Origin: JBAZMA01 sp041649995
GTDB taxonomy: Bacteria; Omnitrophota; Gorgyraeia; Velamenicoccales; Velamenicoccaceae
Assembly: GCA_041649995.1 (NCBI GenBank)
Contig: JBAZMA010000002.1
Location: forward strand, 124,001-188,000
Direction of reading: 5' to 3'
DNA length: 64,000 nt
Below, piece after piece: positions 1 to 8,622 of the stretch (position 1 is the first letter of the stretch; the number at the start of each line of letters is the position of its first letter). The notes beneath the pieces were generated by a model that ran no database searches, was not told where the DNA came from, and worked only from the letters and a program-made list of their open reading frames with translations. Both the position numbers and the translations under genes were made by a program.

Positions 1-428
1 CCCTGGCGGAGGTTATCCGCAGGCCGGAGTTTCTGTCCGGGTTGCGGGCCAAGGACTATGTCCAGGGCGCGGCGGGGGATTTGACGATCAAAGACATCAT
101 GGCCGAGCTGAAGAAGCCGACACGCGATCCCCGATCGAGCTTTGTCTATGCCAGCTTCAAGGAAGATATTAAGGAGATCAAGGATTTAAAGCCCGGCATG
201 AAACTGGAAGGCGTTGTTACCAATGTCACCCGATTCGGCGCTTTTGTCGATATCGGGGTGCATCAGGACGGGCTTGTGCATATTTCCCAGCTTTCGGACA
301 AGTTTGTGCGAGAGCCTTCGGAAGTGGTAAAGGTGGGACAGGTGGTACGCGTCAGCGTTTTGGAAACAGATGCTGAGCTCAAGCGTATCAGTCTTTCCAT
401 GAAATCAAGACCCGAGGTTAAGAGATAA
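1..428 (+). CDS. tex: Tex transcription accessory protein (C-terminal part)
   Basis: The reading frame is open from base 3 and ends at a TAA at 426-428, so about 141 C-terminal residues are present and the 5' end lies outside the window. The visible part holds the end of the Tex core, a linker, then a C-terminal S1 RNA-binding fold at about residues 68-135, with the stretches LKPGMKLEGVVTNVTRFGAF and VDIGVHQDGLVHISQL that are characteristic of Tex. Tex/YhgF proteins bind nucleic acid and associate with transcription complexes; exact roles differ between species. A general S1 protein is the alternative, but the text of the S1 domain fits Tex closely. A repeat-filled gap follows it. Confidence 0.9.
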   Translation, partial: LAEVIRRPEFLSGLRAKDYVQGAAGDLTIKDIMAELKKPTRDPRSSFVYASFKEDIKEIKDLKPGMKLEGVVTNVTRFGAFVDIGVHQDGLVHISQLSDKFVREPSEVVKVGQVVRVSVLETDAELKRISLSMKSRPEVKR

Positions 429-1024
429 CATATACCGAAGGATGATGGACGAAAGCACGAGGGACGGAATCAGTCGACAGGCCACGGGCCACAGTTAACG
501 TGAGGACGTGCGCTCGCTTCGCTCACTAGGACGTCAGGACGTAGGACGAAAAAACAATTAAGAATTAAAAATGAAGAATGAAGAATGGGCTTATGGCGCA
601 TGGCGTAGAGCAAAAACGAAGTCAGAAGTCGGATGTCGGAAATCTGATGTCTGAATTCAGAGTATGAAATCAGAAATCTGAAGTCGGAAGGTCGAAGGAC
701 GAAAGCACGAGGGACGGAATCAGGCCACAGTCCACTGGCCACAGGCCACAGTAAGCAGAAACCGACGAGGGACGAAACAGTCAACAGTCGACAGTCGATG
801 GTCCACAGTAACGTGAGGACGCGGAACGTAGAAACAATTAAGAATGAAGAATTGGCTTAGGGCTAAGAGCGAAGGGCATATAGCAAAAGCAGAAGACATA
901 TCCGAAAGCAATTGGATATTGGAAATTGGGGTTTATTTGGGATTTGGAGTTTGGGATTTGGAAATTAAGCCATAGCTAGAAGTCAATTTGCGTTTTTGAA
1001 TCTTGTGCTTTTCCAGCTTTTTAA
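429..1024. repeat. Degenerate purine-rich word-repeat region
   Basis: This roughly 600-base gap has no credible gene. It is built of short, imperfectly repeated purine-rich words on the plus strand. Two degenerate tandem units can be traced with modules in the same order: an exact 27-bp word (447-473 and 697-723), ggccac/ccacagt words, aacgtgaggacg, an attaagaat/gaagaat stretch (about 552-590 and 831-853), and gcttaggg/agcaaaa words. A run of cagaa/cggaa words fills about 617-690 and a ttggaatttgg-like stretch fills about 910-967. Small open frames here encode low-complexity text. A related region in the opposite orientation lies at 49840-50270. No known repeat family is recognised. Confidence 0.8.
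447..723. repeat. 27-bp exact direct repeat pair, 250 bp apart
   Basis: The same 27 bases occur at 447-473 and 697-723, starting with ggacgaaagcacgag and ending with ggaatcag. Both copies are followed by ggccac/ccacagt words and aacgtgaggacg, so the exact repeats mark the left end of a larger degenerate tandem unit. Spacing of 250 bp and only two copies argue against CRISPR. Confidence 0.85.
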
Positions 1025-1039
1025 AAGGAGAGTGACGCG

Positions 1040-2137
1040 ATGCGCGACCCGAGAATAGAAACATTGGCGGATATCCTTGTTAATTATTCGGCCAAGGTGA
1101 AAAAGGACGATGTGGTCCTGATCGATTTCGCCGGTGTCAGGGCCTTGCCCCTTGTGGAGGCCATTTACGGCCTTTGTCTTAAGAACAGGGCCCGTTGCGT
1201 GGAGTATCAGTTTTCAACGGAAGAACTCAGCCGGAAATTTTATGAGCTGGCGGATGAAGAACAGCTGTCCTATTTTCCGGCACATCGCCTGGCATTCATG
1301 AAAAAGGCGACCGTTTACATCGGCATCAACGCCTCAGAAAATACCCAGGCCTTTGCCGGTATCGACCTGGGGAAGATGGTCAAGCGACAGCAGGTCCTGC
1401 GGCCGATCATCGACAGGCGCGTGGATTTCAGCCGGTGGATCATCACGCGTTATCCTTCCGTCGGCCTGGCGCAGGACGCGAAGATGAGCCTGGAGGATTT
1501 TGAAGATTTCTATTTTCGCGCCTGCAACATGGATTGGCCGCTTTTTGCCCGTAAGATCGGGCATTTGTGGCGGCTCGTGCGCGAAGCCGGCGAGGTCAGG
1601 ATCACCGCGTCGGATACAGAAATCCGTTTTTCAAAGAAGGGGATCCCGGCCGTAAAGAGCGAAGGTCTGCGGAATATGCCGGACGGGGAAGTCTATACGG
1701 CGCCCGTCAGGGATTCTATCGAGGGATATATCACGTATAACACGCCCAGCTTTTACCATGGGAAGGAATTTGACGGCGTCCGCTTTGAATTCAGAAAGGG
1801 CAGGATCGTCTCGGCATCCTGCCGTCAGGGTTCTGTGAAAGAACTGCAGAAGATCCTGGACACCGACCAGGGCAGTCGTTATGTGGGCGAGTTTGCCTTT
1901 GGCCTTAACAAAAATATCACCCAGCCCGTCAAAAACATCCTTTTCGACGAGAAGATCTCAGGTTCCATTCACCTGACCCCAGGACAGGCGTATAAGATCG
2001 CCGATAACGGCAACCGTTCCAGCATTCACTGGGACCTGGTGAAGCTGCTCAAAGGGGACGGTGAGGTTTATTTTGACGGGAAATTGATCCAGAAAGACGG
2101 GAAATTTGTTGTGAAGGAATTGAAGGGTTTGAACTAG
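1040..2137 (+). CDS. M29-family metallo-aminopeptidase (AmpT/AmpS type)
   Basis: This encodes a 365-residue cytoplasmic aminopeptidase that would remove N-terminal residues from peptides using two divalent metal ions. The metal ligands expected for the M29 family are all visible: E217 in DGEVYTAP, E284 in GEFAFG, H311 in GSIHLTPGQAY with Y318, and H330 and D332 in SIHWD. The protein is somewhat shorter than the roughly 400-residue Thermus enzyme. A good ribosome-binding site (aaaggag) lies 9 bases before the ATG. It stands alone between the repeat region and an unknown gene. Family assignment is firm; substrate specificity is unknown. Confidence 0.88.
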   Translation: MRDPRIETLADILVNYSAKVKKDDVVLIDFAGVRALPLVEAIYGLCLKNRARCVEYQFSTEELSRKFYELADEEQLSYFPAHRLAFMKKATVYIGINASENTQAFAGIDLGKMVKRQQVLRPIIDRRVDFSRWIITRYPSVGLAQDAKMSLEDFEDFYFRACNMDWPLFARKIGHLWRLVREAGEVRITASDTEIRFSKKGIPAVKSEGLRNMPDGEVYTAPVRDSIEGYITYNTPSFYHGKEFDGVRFEFRKGRIVSASCRQGSVKELQKILDTDQGSRYVGEFAFGLNKNITQPVKNILFDEKISGSIHLTPGQAYKIADNGNRSSIHWDLVKLLKGDGEVYFDGKLIQKDGKFVVKELKGLN

Positions 2138-2201
2138 CCCGAATGTTTTTGTTATACGAACAGGTCCTCAGAGATAAGCCTATTGAAAAAGGAGTTTGCG
2201 C

Positions 2202-2882
2202 ATGCCTGAAATGAAAAGCAAGTCCATACGTACCCTGGAAAAAAAGATGGAGGACCTGGAACCCGGGTCTTTGCGTTTTCAGGTCCTGGAGGCCGCCAGG
2301 AATTTCAAATCGTCCTGGATCAGCCTGGGCCAGATCCTTTATACGGTTTACAAAGACAAGATGTACAAGGAATGGGGTTATATGAGCTTTGAGGCTTATT
2401 GCAAGAGCGAGGTCGGCATCCATCAGCAGACAGCCGGCAAACTCCTGCATTCCTATTATTTTCTTGAAAAAAGCGAACCGGAGTGGTTGAAGTCGGTTCA
2501 GGCCAGGGAAACCGCCGATCCCAAGGCCATCCCGGCGTTCGATGCCGTTAACGCGCTTCGCCTGGCTTCCAAGCGGCAGGAATTGTCGCAAGAGGATTAC
2601 CAGGAATTTAAAAAAAGCGTCTTTGAGGAAGGCTGTGAAGGTAAAGAGGTGACCAAGCAGCTCGGGCTGAGGTTGCGTTCCATTCGGGAGGAGGAAGACC
2701 CTCAGAAGGCGCGCGAAGAAAGACGCCAGAAGACCTTAAGAAGGCTGGTGGCGACTGTCCGCGCCCTGCAGAGGGAAGTTGTGGCCGGCCGGCTGGTTTC
2801 CGATAAAACGGCCCGGGAAATGGAAAAACTGATCACCTTCCTGGACGCAGAGATCGGGGAGGCGGCCGCGGCCGGGGAATAG
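2202..2882 (+). CDS. Conserved-looking hypothetical helical protein
   Basis: I do not recognise this 226-residue protein. The ATG at 2202 is preferred over an in-frame TTG at 2196 because the aaaaggag ribosome-binding site at 2187-2194 is then correctly spaced. The N-terminal half (about residues 30-95) is aromatic-rich and helical, with WISLGQILYTVYKD and EWGYMSFEAYCKSEVGI followed by QQTAGKLLHSYYFLE. That pattern could be a helix-turn-helix-like module of the kind seen in some uncharacterised proteins. The C-terminal half (about 150-226) is strongly charged and probably coiled coil. There is no signal peptide or membrane segment. A DNA-associated role is only a guess. Confidence 0.6.
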   Translation: MPEMKSKSIRTLEKKMEDLEPGSLRFQVLEAARNFKSSWISLGQILYTVYKDKMYKEWGYMSFEAYCKSEVGIHQQTAGKLLHSYYFLEKSEPEWLKSVQARETADPKAIPAFDAVNALRLASKRQELSQEDYQEFKKSVFEEGCEGKEVTKQLGLRLRSIREEEDPQKAREERRQKTLRRLVATVRALQREVVAGRLVSDKTAREMEKLITFLDAEIGEAAAAGE

Positions 2883-2935
2883 CGGCTGCGGAGGAGATCT
2901 TTAAAAGAGGCTCGATTTGATGGGAAACAAACACC

Positions 2936-2964
2936 TTGACTTCAAGAATGAGCTACAGTATACT
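2936..2964 (+). promoter_or_regulatory. Sigma-70-type promoter for rpsO-pnp
   Basis: TTGACT at 2936-2941 and TATACT at 2959-2964 are separated by exactly 17 bases. Transcription would start near 2971, giving a leader of about 95 bases before rpsO. Confidence 0.75.
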
Positions 2965-2994
2965 GTTGACCTATTAAAATTAATAAGGAAAAAA

Positions 2995-3037
2995 GCTTAT
3001 CAAAGATAAGCAAAAGACACCCCTAGAAAGGGGGGTG
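2995..3037 (+). promoter_or_regulatory. Two-hairpin rpsO leader, possible S15 autoregulatory site
   Basis: Hairpin one pairs gcttatc (2995-3001) with gataagc (3005-3011). Hairpin two pairs caccccc-like bases at 3018-3023 with ggggtg at 3032-3037. A tcct at 3039-3042 could pair with the agga of the ribosome-binding site just downstream. Ribosomal protein S15 represses its own translation through leader RNA structure in several bacteria, so this leader is a candidate for the same control. The mechanism here is inferred from position and structure only. Confidence 0.45.
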
Positions 3038-3065
3038 GTCCTTTAGCTTGAGAGGAAGGAATCGG

Positions 3066-3332
3066 ATGTTAGAAAACGACAGAAAAAAAGAGATCATCAG
3101 CGATTACAAGATGCATGAGAAAGACACGGGTTCCGCCTTTGTCCAGATCGCCCTTTTGACGGAACGCATCAATCATCTTTCCAGGCATTTTGAGCTTCAC
3201 AAGAAAGATCATCATTCCCGCCAGGGTCTGTTGAAGATGGTCAGTACGCGCCGCCGATTGCTCTCATACCTTAAAGAGCATGACTCTAAAAAGTATGAGG
3301 AGCTCCTTTCCAAGCTAGGGCTAAGAAAATAA
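3066..3332 (+). CDS. rpsO: 30S ribosomal protein S15
   Basis: This encodes 88 residues, the usual S15 length, with the typical text MLENDRKKEIISDYKMHEKD, TGSAFVQIALLTERI, HHSRQGLLKMVSTRRRLL and a GLRK end. S15 binds the central domain of 16S rRNA early in 30S assembly. An in-frame TTG lies upstream at 3048, but the ATG at 3066 matches the family N-terminus and follows a gaggaagga ribosome-binding site. One oddity is AFVQ where most S15 proteins have PEVQ after TGS. It is followed 4 bases later by pnp, the common rpsO-pnp pairing. Confidence 0.97.
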   Translation: MLENDRKKEIISDYKMHEKDTGSAFVQIALLTERINHLSRHFELHKKDHHSRQGLLKMVSTRRRLLSYLKEHDSKKYEELLSKLGLRK

Positions 3333-3336
3333 TTTT

Positions 3337-5436
3337 ATGAATCCTAAAATTCACACGGTGGAAGTTCCTTTCGGGAACGAGAAAATAATTTTATCGACAG
3401 GCAAGATGGCCAAGCAGGCGGACGGGGCCGTTACCATTCAGTTGGGCGGTAGCGTGGTCCTGGTTACGGCCTGTGTTTCGCGCGACGTCAGGGAAGGCAT
3501 CGATTACTTCCCCCTGATGGTGGAGTATCAGGAGAAGACCTATTCCGCGGGCAGGATTCCCGGAGGGTTCTTCAAGCGTGAAGGCCGGCCTTCAGAAAGC
3601 GAGATTCTCGTTTCCCGCCTGATCGACAGGCCTATCCGTCCTCTGTTCCCCGAAGGCATGAGGAACGATGTGCAGGTGGTGGCCCTGGTCCTTTCCAGCG
3701 ACGGACAGAACGATCCCGATATTCTGGCCGTGATCGGAGCTTCCGCGGCCCTTATGATTTCCCCGATTCCTTTTGGCGGCCCTGTCGGCGCTGTCCGTAT
3801 GGGCAGAGTTGAAGGCCAATGGGTGATCAATCCTACTTACGCCCAGCGGGAAGCCGCGGACGCAGACCTCGTTGTGGTCGGTTCAAAAGAAAAAGTGATC
3901 ATGATCGAAGGCGAGGCGAAAAGCCTTGAGGAATCCGTTATCCTGGAAGGTTTAAAACTGGCGCATCAGAACCTGAAGGTTTCTATCGAAGCGCAGGAGA
4001 AACTGCTCAAGGTCTGTCCTCCCGCCAAGAAATTGAGCTTTAAAGACTGCAGCGTGAGTTCCGGACTTATCAACAGCCTGAGGGCCGCTTATCAGGAGCG
4101 CGTGAAGCAAAATTGCGCGATTGCCGACAAAGATCAGCGTATGGAGGCCGTGCGAAAGCTTCACGATGAGGCCATAGAGAAATTTTGCGTGGAAAAGGAT
4201 GAGGAGCAGGTTTGTGACGATGATGTCAAGGCCGGTCTGGATGTGATAGAAAAAGAGGAAATCCGCCGCCTCGCCATTCAGGAGAATCGCCGTGTGGACG
4301 GCCGGAAGCTGGACGAGATACGTTCGATCCATAGCGAAGTGGGCCTGTTGCCCAGGACGCACGGGTCAGGTCTCTTTACCCGCGGTCAGACGCAGAGTCT
4401 GGCGGTGACGACGCTTGGCACCCGGACCGATGAACAGATGATCGAGGCCCTGGAGGGCAAGAGTTATAAAAAATTCATGCTTCATTACACGTTTCCTCCG
4501 TTTTCCGTGGGAGAGACTAAGCCCATGAGAGGGCCCGGACGCCGCGAGATCGGCCATGGCGCCCTGGCGGAAAAATCATTGAAAGCCGTGATGCCGAAAA
4601 CCGAAGAATTTCCTTATACGGTCCGCGTGGTTTCCGAGATCCTGGAATCCAACGGGTCTTCCAGTATGGCTTCGGTCTGCGCGGCATCTTTGTCATTGAT
4701 GGATGCCGGTGTTCCCATCAAGGATCCTGTGGCCGGAATCGCCATGGGTCTGGTGCAGGATGGTTCCAGGCATCTGCTTCTCACGGATATCGCGGGGCTT
4801 GAAGATCATCATGGCGATATGGATTTTAAGATCGCCGGAACCCGCAAAGGGATTGTCGCGGTTCAGCTGGATCTGAAGATCCACGGCATTGGTTTTGAAG
4901 TGATTCAGGAAGTCCTGGATCGTTCCAAGGCCGCCCGTCTCATTGTTCTGGAGAAGATGTCTGAGGTTCTCGCTCAGCCGCGCGCCGAGCTGTCTGAATA
5001 CGCCCCGCGCATCCTCCATCTCAAGATCGCCCAGGACCGTATCGGTGATTTGATCGGTCCCGGCGGCAAGAATATCCGCAAAATCATTGAATTGACGGGT
5101 GTTTCGATTGATGTGGAAGATGACGGTTCGGTGCTTGTGGCTTCCACCGACAGCGCCGCGTCCCAAAGGGCGGTTGAGATGATCAAGGGCCTGACAGAGG
5201 ACGCCGAGATCGGCAAGATCTACAAAGGCAAGGTCAAGCGCATCATGAATTTCGGCGCCTTTGTGGAGATCCTGCCGAATAAGGAAGGCCTTTGTCATGT
5301 TTCCGAACTTGATGAGAAATATGTCAAGAACGTCGAAGACGCCGTGAAACTCGGCGACGAGATCACCGTCAAGGTCATCAGCATCGATGAGCTGGGCCGC
5401 ATCAATTTAAGCAAGAAACAGGCCAAGGCTCAATAA
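3337..5436 (+). CDS. pnp: Polynucleotide phosphorylase (PNPase)
   Basis: This 699-residue enzyme degrades RNA 3' to 5' with phosphate. Domain order is RNase PH-like domain 1, a helical linker, RNase PH-like domain 2, a KH domain near residue 567 (DLIGPGGKNIRKI, GxxG loop intact) and an S1 domain from about residue 626. The catalytic region EDHHGDMDFKIAGT carries D490, D496 and K498, matching the known metal and phosphate site. The ATG lies 4 bases after the rpsO stop and has no clear ribosome-binding site, which suggests translational coupling to rpsO. Length and all domains are normal. Confidence 0.98.
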   Translation: MNPKIHTVEVPFGNEKIILSTGKMAKQADGAVTIQLGGSVVLVTACVSRDVREGIDYFPLMVEYQEKTYSAGRIPGGFFKREGRPSESEILVSRLIDRPIRPLFPEGMRNDVQVVALVLSSDGQNDPDILAVIGASAALMISPIPFGGPVGAVRMGRVEGQWVINPTYAQREAADADLVVVGSKEKVIMIEGEAKSLEESVILEGLKLAHQNLKVSIEAQEKLLKVCPPAKKLSFKDCSVSSGLINSLRAAYQERVKQNCAIADKDQRMEAVRKLHDEAIEKFCVEKDEEQVCDDDVKAGLDVIEKEEIRRLAIQENRRVDGRKLDEIRSIHSEVGLLPRTHGSGLFTRGQTQSLAVTTLGTRTDEQMIEALEGKSYKKFMLHYTFPPFSVGETKPMRGPGRREIGHGALAEKSLKAVMPKTEEFPYTVRVVSEILESNGSSSMASVCAASLSLMDAGVPIKDPVAGIAMGLVQDGSRHLLLTDIAGLEDHHGDMDFKIAGTRKGIVAVQLDLKIHGIGFEVIQEVLDRSKAARLIVLEKMSEVLAQPRAELSEYAPRILHLKIAQDRIGDLIGPGGKNIRKIIELTGVSIDVEDDGSVLVASTDSAASQRAVEMIKGLTEDAEIGKIYKGKVKRIMNFGAFVEILPNKEGLCHVSELDEKYVKNVEDAVKLGDEITVKVISIDELGRINLSKKQAKAQ

Positions 5437-5464
5437 CGAGCCTCGACGCCAAGCCCTCAACTTG

Positions 5465-7669
5465 ATGAAGAAAGAACATGTCCTTGAGATCATCGGGATA
5501 TTCATTTTCGCCCTGACTGTCCTGATTTTCTTGAGTTTTTTTTCCTATCACTCCTCGGACCTTTCGTTCTACACGTCTCATCCGAATTTTCCTCCCAGGA
5601 ATCTGATCAATGTCTTCGGCGCCTATCTGTCCGGATTTTTCTTCTTTGTGTTCGGATGGGCGTCATACCTTTTCCCGGTTTTTCTTTTCCTCTGGGGTTT
5701 GAAATTCGTCCGCGCGCAGGAAATCCGCACCAATGTCGTCAAATTGCTGGGCATTTTGATCCTGGCCGTGGCCCTGTCGTCTTTTTTGGCGATGTTTCTC
5801 GCCACGGATCCGACGGTGCGGTTCACCCGCGGCGGGATCGTAGGTCTGGTTTTCTCCGATTTTCTCGTCCATTATTTCGGCAGGGCGGGGGCTTATGTCC
5901 TGTTATTCATGCTGGGTCTGCTGTCTTTGCCGCTGATCGGCGAGATCCTGGTTCTTCCTTTCTTCGCCACATTTTTTGACCGGTTGCTGGAGCGTTTCAA
6001 GATGGCGCGGGAGCAAAGGGCCCGGAAACAGGAAAAGGCAAAGCCCGCCTTGAAACCGCGAGCCTCTGTCGGCGGTCTGAAACAGGCGCCCGCCTCAAGG
6101 CCGGAGCCCAAGGGCTTGGAAGACGCGGAAAACAGGTCTGTCCGGGACGCCGCGGCTTCGCCCGTTATCAAGATCGCTAAACCCTCGCCGGCCAACGGCG
6201 GCAAGGATAAAGAGCCGATCCGGGAAGTTTCCGAGGAAGATTACATCCTGCCGTCTTTGGACCTGCTGGAATCTCCGCCTCCGGTGTCTGTGCGTCAAAT
6301 GAAGGAAGACCTGACCGAGCATGCCAAGGTGCTGGAAGATACCCTCGGGGATTTTGGCATCAGCGTCCGTGTCGCCGATATTGAGCGCGGCCCGGTGATC
6401 ACGCGTTATGAGCTTGAGCCCGCCCCCGGCGTAAAAATCCAGAGGATTGTCAGTCTTTCCGACGATATCGCGATGGCCATGAAAGCGCCTTCGGTGCGGA
6501 TCGAAGCGCCGATTCCGGGCAAGGACAGGGTCGGCGTTGAGGTCCCTAATATCCAGACCAGCATGGTGTTTCTCCGGGAGGTCCTGGCCACGGATGAATT
6601 CCGGTCGGAGAAGTCCAAGTTGACCCTTGCCATCGGCAAGGACACGGCCGGCAAACCCATTGTCGCGGACCTGGGATCCATGCCGCATCTTTTGATTGCC
6701 GGGACCACGGGGTCCGGCAAGACTGTTTGCGTTAACGGCATCATCATGTCGATTTTATTCAATGCAACGCCCAATGACGTGAAATTTTTAATGGTTGACC
6801 CCAAGATGGTGGAACTGGCCCCTTACAACGGCCTGCCCCATATGCTCTGCCCGGTCGTCACAGACCCCAAGAAAGTCGCCACGGCCCTGGCCTGGGTCAC
6901 TTCGGAGATGGATGAGCGTTATCAGCTTTTGGCCAAAGAGGGTGTGCGCAACATTGAGGCTTATAATCAGCGGCGGCAGAAGCTTCCTTACATTGTCGTT
7001 ATTATCGACGAGCTGGCAGACCTGATGATGGTTGTCCGTGACACGGTTGAAAGCGCCATCGCGCGTCTGGCGCAGTTGTCCAGGGCCGTCGGCATCCATC
7101 TGGTTCTGGCAACCCAAAGGCCTTCGGTCGATGTTATTACCGGCGTCATCAAAGCGAATTTTCCCGCCAGGATCTCTTTCAAGGTCGCTTCCAAGGTCGA
7201 TTCGCGAACCGTCCTTGATATGAACGGAGCGGACAAACTTCTGGGCAGGGGAGATCTTCTTTTTCTTGAACCGGGCAAGTCCAAGCCCCAGCGGGCGCAG
7301 AGTTCCTATGTTAAGGACGCGGAAATCGAGAAGGTGCTTGAGTTTATTAAAAAACAGGCGGACCCTGTTTATGACGAAACAATTTTAAAACAGCAGGAAC
7401 AGGCTTTGCAGGGCGGCTCGATGGAAAAGGACGAATTATACGAGCCGGCGCGCAAGCTCGTGATAGAAACAGGCCAGGCCTCCGTGTCCATCATCCAGAG
7501 GCGCTTGCGGCTGGGCTATACCCGCGCCGCCCGACTCATCGACATGATGGAACAGGAAGGTCTGGTCGGCCCTTATTGCGGCAGCAAACCCAGGGATATC
7601 CTGATCGACCGTGAGCAATGGTTAAAAGAACAGATGGCCAAGGAACGCTCGAGTGAGGCGTCAACCTGA
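5465..7669 (+). CDS. ftsK: DNA translocase FtsK/SpoIIIE
   Basis: This 734-residue septal DNA pump helps clear and resolve chromosomes at division. The N-terminal 160 residues hold four or five membrane segments, followed by a basic and acidic linker (about 175-255), an alpha/beta motor and a C-terminal winged-helix gamma domain (about 655-734) expected to read KOPS-like sites. Walker A is GTTGSGKTVCVN near residue 412 and Walker B is VVIIDELADLMM near 510. An ATG at 5465 follows directly on an in-frame TTG at 5462; the ATG is chosen. The linker is short compared with E. coli FtsK, as in most bacteria. Confidence 0.96.
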   Translation: MKKEHVLEIIGIFIFALTVLIFLSFFSYHSSDLSFYTSHPNFPPRNLINVFGAYLSGFFFFVFGWASYLFPVFLFLWGLKFVRAQEIRTNVVKLLGILILAVALSSFLAMFLATDPTVRFTRGGIVGLVFSDFLVHYFGRAGAYVLLFMLGLLSLPLIGEILVLPFFATFFDRLLERFKMAREQRARKQEKAKPALKPRASVGGLKQAPASRPEPKGLEDAENRSVRDAAASPVIKIAKPSPANGGKDKEPIREVSEEDYILPSLDLLESPPPVSVRQMKEDLTEHAKVLEDTLGDFGISVRVADIERGPVITRYELEPAPGVKIQRIVSLSDDIAMAMKAPSVRIEAPIPGKDRVGVEVPNIQTSMVFLREVLATDEFRSEKSKLTLAIGKDTAGKPIVADLGSMPHLLIAGTTGSGKTVCVNGIIMSILFNATPNDVKFLMVDPKMVELAPYNGLPHMLCPVVTDPKKVATALAWVTSEMDERYQLLAKEGVRNIEAYNQRRQKLPYIVVIIDELADLMMVVRDTVESAIARLAQLSRAVGIHLVLATQRPSVDVITGVIKANFPARISFKVASKVDSRTVLDMNGADKLLGRGDLLFLEPGKSKPQRAQSSYVKDAEIEKVLEFIKKQADPVYDETILKQQEQALQGGSMEKDELYEPARKLVIETGQASVSIIQRRLRLGYTRAARLIDMMEQEGLVGPYCGSKPRDILIDREQWLKEQMAKERSSEAST

Positions 7670-7699
7670 TCTTGTTGAGCAGAAAAAAGGGGTGCGAAG

Positions 7700-8542
7700 A
7701 TGTCGGAAAATAAACCTCTGAAATCCGCCGGGGCTTTGCTCAAGGAAGCCCGCGAATCTAAGAATATTTCCCTGGAAGAAGCTGTCAAGGCGACCCATAT
7801 CCATTTGTCTGTCTTGAAAAGCCTTGAATCCGACGATTATTCTTCCATCAGCCCTGTTTATGCCAAAGGTTTCTTTAAGCTTTACGCGGAATTCCTGGGC
7901 GTGAGCAAGGAAGAGGTCATGGAACGTTTCCAATCCGCAGGCCAGGGGCAGAAAAAAACCTCTCAGAAAGTGATTATTCCCGAAGCCTCGCGGGAGGCTT
8001 CCGGAGCCGGCGGAACAGACCTGTTGGCGCGGCTGGCCTCGGCTGTCAGAGGGATTGACCGCAGGGTCTTTATTATCCTTGTCCTGATCGTCCTTGTTTT
8101 TTTTGGGTTCAGAGCTATCAGGAGCATGTTTGCCCGGCGCCCCGCGCGGCCGGCGGCTGCTGTTGCCGTTAAAGAAAAAGCCCCGGCCCCCGTTAAGAAA
8201 GACGCTTTGGCGGCGACCAAGAAAAATGCCGTTTCCGGAAAAGCCAAGAGCCAGGCTTCGGCCAAGGCCGGCGTGGCCAAGGAGAAGGTTGTCCTTGTGG
8301 TCCGCGCCAAAACAAAGACCTGGCTCCAGGTTAAAGTGGACGGACGCACTGCTTTTCAGAATATCCTGAACCGCGGGGCCGCCGAAAGCTGGACCGCCAA
8401 TCAAAAGATTGAAATGATGATCGGGGACGCCGGCGGAGTGGAACTGGAATTGAACGGCCGCATCCTGGAAAAGATCGGCCGGCCCGGCCAGGCCCTCAAA
8501 CAGGTCGTTGTCACGCGGGAAGGCCTGACGGTCGAAAAATAA
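7700..8542 (+). CDS. rodZ: RodZ-like membrane protein with N-terminal helix-turn-helix
   Basis: This 280-residue protein has a cytoplasmic helix-turn-helix domain (about residues 8-75, LLKEARESKNISLEEAVKAT), one membrane segment near 122-145 (VFIILVLIVLVFFGF), an Ala/Lys/Pro-rich linker and a C-terminal beta-rich domain (about 195-280, DUF4115 type). That order is the RodZ signature. RodZ links the MreB cytoskeleton to the cell-wall machinery in rods, and mreB is present at 59963. It follows ftsK by 30 bases with a ggggtg ribosome-binding site. RodZ-like proteins outside Proteobacteria are less well tested, so the function is inferred from domain order. Confidence 0.85.
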   Translation: MSENKPLKSAGALLKEARESKNISLEEAVKATHIHLSVLKSLESDDYSSISPVYAKGFFKLYAEFLGVSKEEVMERFQSAGQGQKKTSQKVIIPEASREASGAGGTDLLARLASAVRGIDRRVFIILVLIVLVFFGFRAIRSMFARRPARPAAAVAVKEKAPAPVKKDALAATKKNAVSGKAKSQASAKAGVAKEKVVLVVRAKTKTWLQVKVDGRTAFQNILNRGAAESWTANQKIEMMIGDAGGVELELNGRILEKIGRPGQALKQVVVTREGLTVEK

Positions 8543-8622
8543 AGGCCGCGGACCCCGCTTTTCTTTAACCGGCCCATCCCTTCCTTGCCTTAGAATCATC
8601 CAGAATACAACCGCGTGTTCGA

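Noticed and set aside
447..723. CRISPR-like exact repeats
   Set aside because: Only two copies, 250 bases apart, with related degenerate repeats between them, no regular spacers and no cas genes.
470..911. Small minus-strand open frames in the first repeat region
   Set aside because: They translate repeat words, have no start signals and overlap each other.
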